64,000 bases of DNA from Epichloe hybrida (GCA_019022495.1 JAFEKR010000057.1:124001-188000); one strand, 5' to 3'; positions 46,938 through 59,160 are shown, counted from the stretch's first letter. Translations and numbers: made by a program. The notes: generated by a model not told the origin, from the letters alone.

Positions 46938-48019
46938 CTTACTTTAAACTTTATTTAAGTTTACTTCTTATTATAATACTTTATATACTAGGTTTATAAG
47001 TTACTTAAAAGCTACTTAATTACTATATATTTATTTCTTAGTATAATTACTTAAGTTTTTACTTAGTTATTTATTACTGAAATATTTATAATTACTTATT
47101 ATAAGCCTTTAAGGTTATAATCTTATAATAATTTTACTAAGGTATAGCTATAAGTTAAGCAAGTACTTATATTATATATAAACTATACTATTAATAAGTT
47201 ATTTACTTATTTATTTACTTATTTATTTATACGTAAAACATAATACTTAGTTATTACTTAGTTATAATAAGGTAATAAAAGGTTATTCAAAACTTACTAG
47301 TAAATATTAAACTATAGTTTATAATAATACTTTCTAAGGTATTGTAGTTCTTAAAAATATATTCTAAAAATATAGTAATTAACTTATTACTAGTTAGTTA
47401 TATTAAAATAAGAATATAAATACTATATTTTATAAAATAGTTTATAATAACTAAGATTATATTATAAGTCTAATTTATATCTTTTATAAGTAAAAGCCTT
47501 ATAATAAAGTCTATTAATAATTCTTAAAAAAGCTAATTAAGTACTAGTAATACTACTAGCTTATTATAAGGTATATAATACCTTAGTTTTAAAGTCTAAT
47601 AGCTTATATAAGTCTATATATATAACTTAGTGTTTTTCTTTATTAATAGCTAGTAATACTAGTTTATAATATAATAAAGGGTTTTACTAATTTCTTAGTA
47701 GCTTACTACTAGGTTATTATAAGTAAGCAAAGCATTATTTATAGTGTAGTTAGTGTAGGTTTTAGGAAAAATTTGTATTTGTAATATAGTTTTTTTTAGC
47801 TAGTATTTAGTGTAATATAGCTTTTTTTTTCTTCTAGTTAGTACAGTTACTAACTACACTAACTACACTACACTACAAAAACTATAAATGTAGTGTTAGG
47901 TAAATAAAAAGTAGGTCTTTTTATATAGTAGTATTAATATACTAATTAAAAGAAAGCTATGAATTTTATACTTATATTATTAGCTATTTTATTTAATTAG
48001 TTATTTAAGTTATAATATG
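46938..48019. other. AT-rich region without recognisable gene
   Basis: About 1.1 kb of very AT-rich DNA. Only the CACTA/TAGTG microsatellite patch near 47850-47900 stands out. No transposon domain is seen. Confidence 0.5.
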
Positions 48020-48033
48020 ATAACTTTTTATAG

Positions 48034-48809
48034 CCCTCCTAGGCACGAGGTAAAACTGCTTAAATTATTATAGATCTCTATTTTTCAATACCTTTTCTAA
48101 ATATCTAGCCTTTTTCTCTAGCTTTTATTTCCCTTCTTCTTCTTACTTTTCCTAAATTCCTTAATATTTGCTTCTAGTTTTTAAATTTCCTTTTTATCTA
48201 GAATTTCCTCGGATTTTTAGATAGCTATTAGGCTCTATAGCCTAGTGGTTATAGCCCCTAGCTTGTGGTTACCCTTAGCTATACTATCTTCTAATTAGTT
48301 AGTTATTAATTGGTTAATTAGTAGCCCTTAACCCTTACCTATTAATTATAATAGGTATAGTGTATTTATTACGAATTAGAGTGTAGTTAAGTGAGGATAA
48401 GTTATGTTTTTTTTTAGGGTTTAAGTTTGCCTTAGAGCTTTAAAGGACAAGTTATAACATAAAAGAGATATAAAGAGATAGAATAAATACAGTTGCAGAG
48501 GAAGGGGGAATTACGTTAATTTATGGTATAAGTAAAACTCGAATGGATTTAAGTAACTGCGGTGACGAATTATAACTCTTACATAATCACAGCTACAAAG
48601 TTTATCGTAAACTTTGTATTAACCTTTTAGCCCCTAAATTTATAGCTTAAAGCTTATTCCTTTATTTATATTTTACTTAACACTATAGTGATTATTAAAT
48701 TTAGTTATTAATTATTACACTAGCTAGGTATTGCTAGTAATTCCTTTTGTTCCTTAAAAGTTAGATGCATTAGCCACAGCCAATGACCCTAAAAAGAAAT
48801 TAAAAATCA
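48034..48809 (+). mobile_element. SINE-like element, copy 1 (776 bp, 14-bp target duplication)
   Basis: The 14-bp duplication ATAACTTTTTATAG flanks it (48020-48033 and 48810-48823). It starts CCCTCCTAGGCACGAGG and ends in an A-rich tail ATTAAAAATCA. No LTRs, terminal inverted repeats or open frame are present. TAGCCTAGTGG at 48238-48248 matches an RNA polymerase III A box. A hairpin (CATTAGC...GCCAATG, 48768-48785) lies just before the tail. An inverted copy at 62337-63081 has the same ends and its own 14-bp duplication. Confidence 0.75.
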
Positions 48810-48823
48810 ATAACTTTTTATAG

Positions 48824-48919
48824 ATTTTATTATAACTAGGGTTATATATAATATTATAAGTTTTTTATAAGACTATTATTCTTAATACTTTTTTTTACTA
48901 ATATAACTTTAAGAAAAAC
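48824..48919. other. AT-rich spacer
   Basis: Nothing recognisable. Confidence 0.4.
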
Positions 48920-49220
48920 TGTTGGATTCACAGGGTATTGAATTCAATATAATACAATCGTGAGCCCGAAGAATAGTATTATCATCGATTATTTATTCTA
49001 GGCTACGTTGTCTGTTCTGTTAATTAATTATATAAAAAGAGAAGTTAAAAGCTAGCAGCTGTAATCAAAGAGAGAAAAAGGGGGTTACGCGTTTATAGCC
49101 CTATATTTCCTAGCTAATTAATAGGCTAGGTTATAGGTTATGTGTGAGGTGCGCGTAGCCTAAGCTTTTGCTAGGTAATTATAGCTACAATACATAATTA
49201 ATATCACCTTTGTTCTAACA
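48920..49220 (-). repeat. LTR C, 3' LTR of relic C'
   Basis: 301 bp from TGTTGGATTCACAGGG to TTGTTCTAACA on plus, inverted relative to 38546-38855. The outer left half is better preserved than the inner right half. Confidence 0.85.
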
Positions 49221-49948
49221 CTAGAAACTCTCTCTTTTAATATAATTATTAATATGTAATATTAATTATAGAAATAAAAAAGAAAGGTAGATTAAGGATT
49301 TAATTAATAAGGGATGTAAGGAAAGGAACTTATAGCCTATCTAGGTATATAGTAGTTAATAAAAGAGAAATAATAATCTTACTTAGCTTATAAGCCTATA
49401 TAAGGATAAGTAAATCCCTTCTAAATTCTTTCTTTCCTTAAAATAATATATCTTCCACACTATAGTGCGTATATAATATCTTCCCCCTTCTAATATAATA
49501 CCTTCCTCCTCCTATATACTACTATTAATTTCTATAGTCTACTAGGAGGGCCTAGTAAGCTAGCGTAGCTATAGCCTCTAGGGATATTAACTATAAGGGT
49601 ATAAATCCCTTATATATTACTATCTTATCCTTATAGCTACCCTCCTAGAGTCTTACCTTTCCTCTTACTATGCATATATTATATATAAGTAACCTATCCC
49701 TCTATTTAGATAGTTATCTAGTTAGTTAAGATAAAGCTCTTAAGGGCCTTATTAAGTAATACCTTTATAAAGGTATTAGCTAGGTTATTCTCCCTATTAA
49801 TCTATTAGATCTTTTAAAGCTCTTTGCGCTTATATAATTATTAAAAAGCTATAATATTAATTATTAGGCATTTCTCTTTTATTATTCTAAGCTTAATAAG
49901 GTATTTATACAAGGAGTATAAATCTATATATATAATAACTAAGATCTT
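48920..49948 (-). mobile_element. Copia relic C': 3' LTR and RNase H end, minus strand
   Basis: An LTR C copy at 48920-49220 is followed, read leftwards on minus, by the same RNase H and 3' untranslated sequence as in F (37800-38545). It is an inverted partial copy of F's end. It is cut at 49948 by the SINE-like fragment. Confidence 0.75.
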
Positions 49949-50165
49949 CCCTCCTGAGTACGAGGTAAAACTACTTAGCTTACTACACCCTGACACCCTA
50001 TTCCTTTAACTTCTTTTTATTTACCTTGCAAAGCTTATTGTTAGGCTTACCCTTATTTTTTAGCATCTTCTCCCTCATATTATAGATACTATTAATTATC
50101 TTTAGGTTAGATTTATCTTCCCTTTCCTTTCCTTTGCTTTTCTTCTCTTCTACTATATTATTTAT
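49949..50165 (+). mobile_element. 5' fragment related to the SINE-like family, cut by Copia
   Basis: It starts CCCTCCTGAGTACGAGG and GTAAAACT, like the SINE-like elements, but diverges after about 35 bases. It is inserted in relic C' and is truncated by the Copia LTR at 50166. It may be a different subfamily. Confidence 0.5.
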
Positions 50166-50986
50166 TGAAATGTAGGGAGCTAGTTGCCAGCTGGCAACAG
50201 CTGTACGGGTGCAAGCTCTACGGTCAGGGACCGATAGGGCTGCAACGTTAAATCAATTAACACAACGCAACGGAAGGTTATAGTAGTTATTAACTAATAG
50301 AATTTAATTTAGATTACTTTTATGATATCTTATAGAGCAATAGAATTGATTTTAGATACATTATACGGGTAATACAGCTGTTATTAGTTAAGAGGACTAG
50401 CTATCTAGCTAGTTAAAAAGATTTTCTTCCTCCTATAGACCTACTAACTATATTAGTAGATCCAGGCCGCTAACAGGGTCTTACAGGCCACTTTTAATTT
50501 TCCGCAAAATTTATTTATATATAAAAACCAAAAAATCAACTCACTACCATACTAGCTAGTAACCTATATGCACTAACTTTTAGTCTAAAAAATAACCTTA
50601 TATAAAGAGAAAGCCCTATCTTTAAGCTTTAATTTGCTATATATAAAACTTTTGTATAACCTTTAGATAAAGAGAAAATCGTTATTAAAGATAGCTATAG
50701 GGTAAGTTATATGTAGGGTAACCTGCTTATGTCACCCTAGCTTACGTTACCCTAGCTTACCTAATTACTAGTAACGTGGTTATAGCTACACTTATAGCCA
50801 CAACGCAATTAACTAATTAGTTATCCATACGGTTAGTCGCAGCTGTTGACAGCTGCGACGTAGCCATTGACAGCTACCCTCGCGACTATTGACAGCTGCA
50901 GTGTAGCTGTCAGACTTGCAAAGCAAGCTAGTAATAAGAAGGTTCTTTAACTAGAAAAGGGCTAAAAATAGGTCTTATTTTTAACA
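50166..50986 (-). repeat. 3' LTR of the inverted Copia
   Basis: 821 bp, inverted relative to 28582-29402, with many C to T and G to A changes. The TGACGTAA sites are partly lost (near 50730-50760). Confidence 0.92.
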
Positions 50987-51196
50987 CCCCCTTTACAAAA
51001 GAATTACATTTAAAAGCAATTAGAAGTGTACAAAGAGACTATAAGGAAAAATCAATAACTTTTGATAATAACAGATAAAAGGGAAAAACAGGAAAATATG
51101 AAAAAAGCCCCCTTTTTGAATTCCTAGCTATTGTTAAATATAGCTCCCTTTTTAACGTTGTTTTTGGTTCCCTGTTGAAGGGAATTAGTTGTTAGT

Positions 51197-54100
51197 TTAA
51201 TAATTATTAAGCCCTAAAAGCTTAATAAAAGCCTAATAAAGAGGTCTAGAAAGAGGTTTCGTAAGACTATCTACAGGCATTGACTTTGTATCTAGATATT
51301 TAATCTTAGCTAAACCCTCTAAAACCTGTTACCTAATATAGTTAAACTTTAGTAATGTATGCTTTGTATAACTATGTAAAGCAGGGTTATAAGCAGTAGT
51401 TATAGCGCCTTAATTATCGCAATATATCTGGATAGGGGGAGAAATAGGGGTATTTAGCTCCTTAAATAAGCCCTGAAGCCACTAAAGCTCCCGGAAGGTC
51501 TCGCAGATAGCATTAGCTTCAGCTTCTAGTGTTAATAGAGCTATTATACTAGCTTTCTTTAATTTCCAGCTAATAGGTCCGCTAGCTAGCTTAAATAGAT
51601 AAGCATAGGTTAATTTTGAGGTCTTTTTATCCCCTGTAAAATCACTATTGTAATAACCTATTAGGCTTTTGCTAACTAAACCTTTAGGGTCTCCCCTATA
51701 GATAATAGTAAGGAATCTAGTCCCTAATAGATACCTTAGCAGATTTTTAGCTACTTTTAGGTATTCTATATAAGGGCTAGCTAGTGTAGTAAATAACCAC
51801 TATAGTGTAAAAGCTGTATCAGGCCTTGTAAGCAATATTAGGTACATTATAGTCCCTATAATGCACTAATAAAGCTTGATTTCGCTAGCTATTAAAAGCT
51901 TAGTTATTTGCGTAGCTAAAACACCTAGCTAAAGAGGTATACTAATAGGCTTACTATCTAGCATATTAAATCGTTTTAAGGCTTCTAATATATACTAAGA
52001 TTAATGAATTTTCAGTATTCTATTAGGCCTATCTCGTATAATTTGAACCCCTAAGAAGAATTTAGCAGGCCCCCTATCTTCTATTAGATAGACTTTATGA
52101 AGTTCCTTTTTAAGCCTTTGGATATAAGATAAATCCGGTCTAATTAGAAGATTATCATTAACGTACGTAATAATGAAGGTTTTGGTTAAAGGATTAAAGA
52201 AGATAGCTAGGTTAGATATTAAAGGGTTAAATCCTAGGGATTTAAGCACTAATATTAGCGCTTGTTGCTATTCCCTTGAGCTTTATTTTAGGCTGTATAA
52301 AGACTTCTGTAATAAAATTACTTGATCTTTAGAAGGTTTCTAGCTAAAACTTCTAGCTAATTTAGCTAGTTTAGGATTTGCCTCAAGGAATTCAATAAAC
52401 CCTTCTAGAATAACTATATAAATCTGTTGTTATAGCTTACTATTAAGAAAAGCTCCTATAAAATCAATTTATTTGATTTCCCAGTTATTCTAAGCCGCTA
52501 GGGCTAGTAAAATCCTCTAGCTAGGGGGAATGCTTGTGGTAGCGAAGGTCTCTAGGTAATCTAGGCCTTCGATTTGCATAAATCCCTTAGTAACGAGTCG
52601 AGCCTTATATTTTAAAGGATTATTTTCTTTATCCTTTTTAAGCTTATAAACAAGCCTATTCTTTAGTACTTTTCGGCCCTTAGGGATTTGATCTTTCCCT
52701 ATAAATTTAAAAGTACTAGCCTTTAGAAGCTATTCGTATTCTTTATACGTGGCTTCTATCCATTTATCCCTTTCAGGGCTAGATATAGCCTGCTTCCAGG
52801 TCTTAGGCTTAGGGCTAATAGGATTCTTTTCCTTTAGCTTCTCCTATACCTTAAAGCAGATTTCTTTTATGAAATCTAGAGAAGAAGGGGAACTAATATT
52901 AACATCCATAGGGTTAATATTAGGGTTGAAATCGATAATTTTGTCAAAATCGAGGTCCAAAGTTGAAATCTGATTTCCTAGTTAAGTTATAGGCTGCGCC
53001 TATATAGGATCCGCTAGAATTAAGCCTTTAGGGTGTTCTTCGGGGCCTATAAGTGGTTTTTCTTGACCTACAGGGATACCTATGTTATCTATAGGATAAT
53101 CCTTTGAACCTTAGTCTAGATATTATTGATTTTTATTTTCTAGATCATTTTCCCCCTCTAAAGGGTTATCCCCTATAGAAATCCTAGGTAAGCCTTTAGA
53201 AACAGGGCCTATAGGTTCTATAATCTTAATAAAGCTAGTCTTTGTAACTAGCCTTTTAGAGGGGATGTACACTAGGTAGGTGTTAGAACCTAGTGTAGCT
53301 AAAAGTCTTCTAGGGATAGTCCTAGCTGCTAACTTCTAGGCTTTAGGTTGTTTTTCCAGGGGGATTAGAACCTCATAATAAGATCCTATAGCTCTAATAC
53401 TACTAATATCAGTTATATAAGGCTGATTTAGCTCCCTAGATAATAGTTGTTCAGGGCTTTTATCCTTAGTGGTATTAGCAGTTATATTAATAAGGTTAAC
53501 AACTGCAGGTAATACAAAACACCATAAAAATAACGGTAATTTTGCCCACTGGATAGTAGCCCTTAATCGATCTAGAATAGTACGAATTGAACGCTTTGCT
53601 AATCTATTTTGCTCATAGATATAGGGACTAGAAGTCGTAAATTTAATCCCTTTAGAATTTAACCAAGCTTGACAACTAGAATCAATTTCCTAGCCCCCAT
53701 CAAAGTGAAGATGCCTAGGATATTGACCTAGTTGATTTTTAAGCCCTCTAAAGAAGCCTTTAATAGCCTTATAAACAGTTAGGCCTTCCTTATTAGGTAA
53801 TAAGATAACCCACTTATATCTAGTCTTTCAATTAACTAGAAATAAGTAAATTGACTGCTTATTGTACGGCGTGGGGCTGATTTTTAGCGTATCCCCCTCT
53901 ATTCAATCTAGAGCTCTTGGGGGGTTAGGGATAGCTAATTTCCTAGGTCTTCTAACTGCCTTAGATTGATTACAAGCAATACATCTAAAGTCCTTATCCT
54001 TAATTTTAGAAAAATCAGGGATTCCTTTAGTTATAAGGCTAGTTTTCTTTAGCAAAGGAAGACTTAGGTGCCCTAATCGTATATGCTATAGGCTAGCTAG

Positions 54101-56161
54101 TTCTAATAACCGTTGATATTAAAGATCCTTAGGGTCTAAATTAGGATCTAGACTAGGGCCCTCTTCACTAGTCCCCTGCTAGGCCCCTTAAGAACCACAG
54201 GCCTCTTGGAGAGGTATTAGGGACCCTTTTCCTTTACTAGGGCCCTCTAACACCCCTAAATCTATTTCCTTAGATTTATAAGGGACCTAACCTAGGGCTA
54301 TAGGCGAAGAAGAAGGGACTAATTCCTCTAAATCATCCCGTATGATTTCTTTAATATTATCATTATTTTCGTCGATTTCGTCTAAATCAGAAGCCTAATC
54401 CGGCTTTTTAGAGGGAATTTAAACCTCTATAGGGTAACTATGACCCTTAAAAGCGGCGTAGGTAAAAGGTTAGATGTAATAAGAGTTATTACAGGGCCCT
54501 TTAGATAACTTTGGCGTAGATTGGTTTTTAACGTGAAAGAAAAAACCATGTTTTTCTATATCTAAGGTTGCAATACAAGACCTATCTTTAAGATAAAGTA
54601 GGTTTTTTATAAGGCAACCACTAGATATATAGTGCGTAAGTCCACTAACTATATTAATATTAAGCTAAGGAAAATATAGCGCATCTTTAAGCACTAAGGT
54701 CCTATATTTATTAGGATTCTTTTAATATAAGACCTTAAAAATAGCACTACCATGACCCTTAGCGTAAATAGGGCCACCACTAGTTATAATAGGGTCGGAT
54801 TCCCCCTTTTTATAGGGGGTATAATCCCTAAAGACCTCCCTAGAATTAATAATATGTATAGTCAAACCTATATTATATAATAAGGCCTTTTTCATGTCTT
54901 TGCTATAATAATTAAAACCATTTAAGGTTTTAATTTCTTGATTTTCATTATCCAATTCACTAGAGCTAGAATTAGAGCTACTATCACTAGAGCTCTTATA
55001 ACTAGTCTTATAAAGGCTAGGCTTCTTGTACGGTTTAAGAGCACTATTAGAAAGGTTATAATTTCCTAGCATAAAAGATCCCTCTCTAGAGGTCTCTTTA
55101 TTATCCTTTTTATCTAATTTTTAACCTTTTTGCTTCTTCTTCTTCTTCTTATTAAAAGAAGAATTAGAATTAGAAGAGCCCTTATTTTCTTTAGAGCCTC
55201 CTTTCTTCTTCTAATCCTTAGGGGCTTTGTCTTTATCCTTAGCCCCTTTTTTAAGGTTTTTAGCCCTATAATTTAGGGCTTTGGATACCGTAGATAATTT
55301 ATCCCTCTGTTCTGCTAGAAGGTCTGCCATTAAAAATTGAAGATTTAGGGCTTCTAGGGGAGCCCCTATAGCCCTATTTGTGCGCATGCTAAATCGTTGC
55401 CTCTTAGCCCACTAAGGGAAGGTTGATTTTAGGGATTAAAGATATTAATTAACCTGATCTATCGGAGCAATCAGGACCCTAGAAATTAATAATCTAGCTA
55501 GTAAATTATTAAAGACTACATTAAAGGATTCTAAAGTCCCCTTAAACTCTTGAAAATTCAGGTTATGAAATTCTAAGTATAGGGACCCCCTCTGGATTTC
55601 AACGCTATGTGAATATTGCCTTACAAGTAAATTATAGGCTTCTTTAGGTGATTTTTGCTAAGTTATAGCGGCTTAAGGTCCTTCCGTATAACTATCCCTT
55701 AATAATATAAGGATAATAGCTTGATCCGGATCCCCTAGCGCCCTAGAACTCTCCGGATTATCTAGAAAATTAGGCATACCTAAAGCTCTAAATTAGATAG
55801 TTAGGGCTTGTTTCTATTGTTCGAAATTTTCGGCTCCTTTAAGCCTAGTAGTCTCTAGAAAACTATAAACCCTCTTATTAAATTCCTTAATAATTGAATT
55901 GTTAAAGGTTGCTTGTACAAAGCTAGATTCAGCTTGATTTTCTTGAATAGGCTGCTGATCTTGCTGCTGACTAGCGGGCTTATTAGATTTCACACTCTCT
56001 ATACAACTATTTACAGTTATAGATAGGCTTTCTAGCTTCTCTAATAACTAGTCTATAGTTGCTTATTGCTTAATAGCCTACTCTTTTAGCTAGTTATTAA
56101 GAACCTCTTGCGCACTAGGGTTAGGGATAATAGATCCCTTTCCCTTTCCTTTAGTATCCAT
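51197..56161 (-). pseudogene. Copia gag-pol, inverted copy, many stops
   Basis: From the ATG at 56161 to the stop at 51197 is 4965 nt, exactly as in the plus copy, so position p here equals 85779 minus the plus-copy position. Remaining open pieces include part of gag and protease (54722-55072) and the reverse transcriptase end with the active-site block mutated to YVND (52001-52249). Codons at 55721-55723 and 52043-52045 are CAA where the plus copy has TAA; 54395-54397 is TAG in both. Confidence 0.88.
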
Positions 56162-56464
56162 TTTTCCTTTTTTATAGAAGGGAAAAGCTTCTATGCTCGT
56201 ACTGAAATTCCTTTTATAGAAAAGAATTACTTCCTTTTTCGCACGTCCTTCCTTTTTTATAGAAGGGAAGTCTTCTATAACCACAATTAATTCCTTTTTA
56301 TAGAAGGGAAAAGCTTCTTTATTCGTAATTAATTCCTTTTTATAGGAGGGAAAAAGCTTCTATCTCGCGGGTCCTTCCTTTTTTATAGAAGGGAAGTCTT
56401 CTAAATTCGCACACAAAGTAACCTAAAAGGAATCTATAGTAATAGAGCTAGGCTTATAACCTAT
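56162..56464 (-). repeat. Expanded leader repeats of the inverted Copia
   Basis: This leader is 303 bp against 215 bp in the plus copy. It holds six CTATAAAA-type hairpin modules and one variant, against four in the plus copy. The difference is about one repeat unit. Confidence 0.75.
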
Positions 56465-57264
56465 TGAAATATAGGGAGCTAGTTGCTAGCTAGCAATAGC
56501 TGTACGGGTGCAAGCTCTATGGTCAGGGACTAATAGGGCTGTAACGTTAAATTAATTAACGCAACATAACGGAAGGTTATAGTAGTTATTAACTAATAGA
56601 ATTTAATTTAGATTACTTTTATAATATCTTATAGAGTAATAGAATTAATTTTAGATATGTTATACAGGTAATGCGGCTGTTATTAGTTAAGAGGACTAGC
56701 TATCTAGCTAGTTAAAAAGATCTTTTTTCTCTCATAGACTTACTAACCGTATTAGTGGATCCGGGCCGCTAACGAGGTCTTACAGGCCACTTTTGATTTT
56801 TTGCAAAATTCATTTATATGCAAAAACCAAAAAATCGACTCACCACTATACTAGCTAGCAACCCGTATACACTAACTTTTAGTCTAAAAAATAACCTTAT
56901 ATAAAGAGAAAGCCCTATCTTTAAGCTTTAATTTGCTATATGTGAAACTTTTGTATAACCTCTAGATAAAGAGAAAATCGTTGTTAAAGATAGCTATAGG
57001 GTAAGTTATGTGTAGGGTAACCTGCTTACGTCACCCTAGCTTACGTCACCCTAGCTTACCTAATTACTAGTGGCGTGGTTATAGCCACACTTGCAGCCAT
57101 AACGCAATTAACTAATTAGTTATCCACACGGTCAGTCGCAGCTGTTAACAGCTGCCCTCGCGACCGTTGACAGCTGCAGTGCAGCTGTCAGACTTGCAAA
57201 GCAAGCTAGTAATAAGAAGGTTCTTTAACTAGAAAAGGGCTAAAAATAGGTCTTATTTTTAACA
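56465..57264 (-). repeat. 5' LTR of the inverted Copia
   Basis: 800 bp. It keeps both TGACGT sites (57028-57052, on minus). It lacks 21 bases in the CAGCTG cluster. Confidence 0.9.
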
Positions 57265-57640
57265 TAACTTACCTCCTTAGGTATATTACCTCTGATTTAC
57301 ACTAATATATTATATAATAAGCACTAGAAAATAAGGAATTATTTAATCTTAAGGTAAACACTACCCCTAAGGAACTTATAGCTTAGATTCTTATTAAGAA
57401 AGTAACTTATAAATATAAGAACCTATACCTACAAACCCTGTTTACTATCTTTAATAATAACTTTAGAGAATAGAAGTAAGACATATTCTAAATAGCAAAT
57501 CCTAGAGCTATAAAGATTCTATAATAAGAAGAAAGAGAAGATATAGAAAGTTAAAAGGAAGTATTCTATATTTAAGAAGTAAATAGTAGAAAAAGACTTC
57601 TATAAAGACCTTCTCCCTATTATTATCCCTTTTCTTAAAG
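57265..57640. other. Unidentified degraded sequence
   Basis: AT-rich DNA between the inverted Copia and the E-like block. A Lys/Glu-rich reading with stops near 57520-57620 might be the end of a transposon protein, but no family is recognisable. Confidence 0.4.
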
Positions 57641-58855
57641 ATTAACTAATTAATTTATAATCTCCCTAATCCCCTTAACTATTATAACTACTCCTATTTT
57701 ATTCCTAGATTCTATTATATTAATCCCTAAGTATACTAAGTATAAGGCAAAGGTATAATAGTAAAGGTAATCCCCTTATTATAAGCCCTTAACTATAAGC
57801 CTAGACTCCCCTTACTTCCCCTCCTATAGTAAGGTATTATAATCCCCCTCTATAGCCTAAAACTATAGCACCCCTTCTATAATATTTATTTATCCCTATT
57901 CCCCCTTAAGAGATAGGCTAACCCTTATTAAAGTAATTACTTAATCTTAATAAGTTTTATAATAATAAGAGTATTAAGTATAGCGCTAAGGAGTATAATA
58001 TTCTTAATATTAAGCTCTTAACATATTAAAGAAAGTATAAGATACTAGGTATTATATAAGAATAGTTAGGCTATAGCTTTAAGTTTATACTAAAAGGAAG
58101 ACCTCTCTAGTACTTTCTAGAGAACCTTTTAGGCTAAAGAGACCCCTAAGATCTCCTAACTCTTATCTATAGGATTAGGTAGAAGTTTAAGATAGATAAT
58201 ATGTATTAGAAAAACTATTTATTATAAGGAAAATTATAGCTACTTATAATTATCTAAGAGAACCCTAATAAATTAAAGATTAAATGCTTTAAAGACCTTA
58301 TAATAAAGCTTTTAAATTTATAAAGGGCAAATCCTTATAGATTATAGTTAGAATTAGATCTCTATAGTTAGATTTTAAATGCTTATAAAGGAATCCTAGA
58401 ATATAGGGCCTATATTATTAATTCTCTTATTAACCTCTAATGCTTTTATGAATAAATAAGGATATTAATTAGCAAATCTAAAGCCTTAATTAATTAATAG
58501 TAGTTTCCTATAGAAGCTAGCACTAAAGAACACTTTTAGACTAACTATAGGTATAATAGGAAAGGTAAGGAAGCCTAATATAGTTAATTTATATTAAAGA
58601 GTAAGCCTTACTACTTAAAAAAGTGTTATATATATAGTAAAGAAGGTTATTAGTTAACTAAGCACTTAGATAAGGACTAGAAGAAGGCGTTCTAATGCTT
58701 TAAGAATCACTCCTGCACGGACTTAATAGCTTCTTTATATAATATATTCCTAATATAGTATAAAGGTAATAATGATTCTAAATTAGCTAAAGATAATAAT
58801 ATTAACTAGTACCTAATAGAACTTGGTTTTAGTAAAGAAAATAATAGTAGCTAAG
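57641..58855 (+). mobile_element. Second copy of copia relic E (gag), plus strand
   Basis: It parallels 19905-21126 almost base by base, including the decayed zinc-knuckle region near 58615-58690. It ends where the gypsy LTR begins (58856), so the gypsy element inserted in it. The rest should lie beyond the window. Confidence 0.75.
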
Positions 58856-59160
58856 TGTGAGGCCCCACTTACAACACAGGTGCACCCTGCTAGTGCACCA
58901 CGCTATAGGGCTAGGTCCACGTAACACTAGCAAGCCACTAGCTATAAGTTAGTGACTCGCACGTATAATATACTTAGACCTAGTAAGCTTTAGTTAATAT
59001 ATAAGCGCCCTTATATCTCTTACCTAGCTATCCCTTTATTCTTATAATTCTAAAGCTTCTCCTACTAGCTACCTAAGAGTAATATAAGAGGGAGAACTAC
59101 CTAATCTACTAGAGTAATACTATATATTCCCTAGGACTTATTAAATAAGGGTAACACTAT
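58856..59160 (+). repeat. 5' LTR of the gypsy element (right end uncertain)
   Basis: It begins TGTGAGGCCCC. A 7-bp inverted repeat, GGTGCAC and GTGCACC, lies at 58879-58899. The end is placed near GGTAACAC at about 59150 only by eye. Confidence 0.5.

Larger units (their letters stand above)
50166..57264 (-). mobile_element. Inverted second copy of the Copia retrotransposon (7099 bp), more RIP-mutated
   Basis: The 3' LTR is 50166-50986 (821 bp) and the 5' LTR is 56465-57264 (800 bp). The 21-base difference is one lost segment between CAGCTG-type repeats near 57140. The coding region is collinear with the plus copy without net length change. Flanks differ (TTTAT left, TAACT right), so there is no target duplication. 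It lies in inverted orientation 14.5 kb from the plus copy. Confidence 0.9.

Noticed and set aside
48238..48380. Functional tRNA gene in the SINE-like element
   Set aside because: There is an A-box-like string, but the only B-box-like string is about 130 bases away and no cloverleaf can be drawn.
52749..52973. 74-codon plus-strand open frame inside the inverted Copia
   Set aside because: It is antisense to the reverse transcriptase/linker region and mirrors the 32806-33036 antisense frame in the other copy.
28582..57264. Simple inversion between the two Copia copies as the cause of the missing target duplications
   Set aside because: The flanking pentamers do not pair after a virtual inversion (TTAGT with ATAAA; ATTAT with TAACT).
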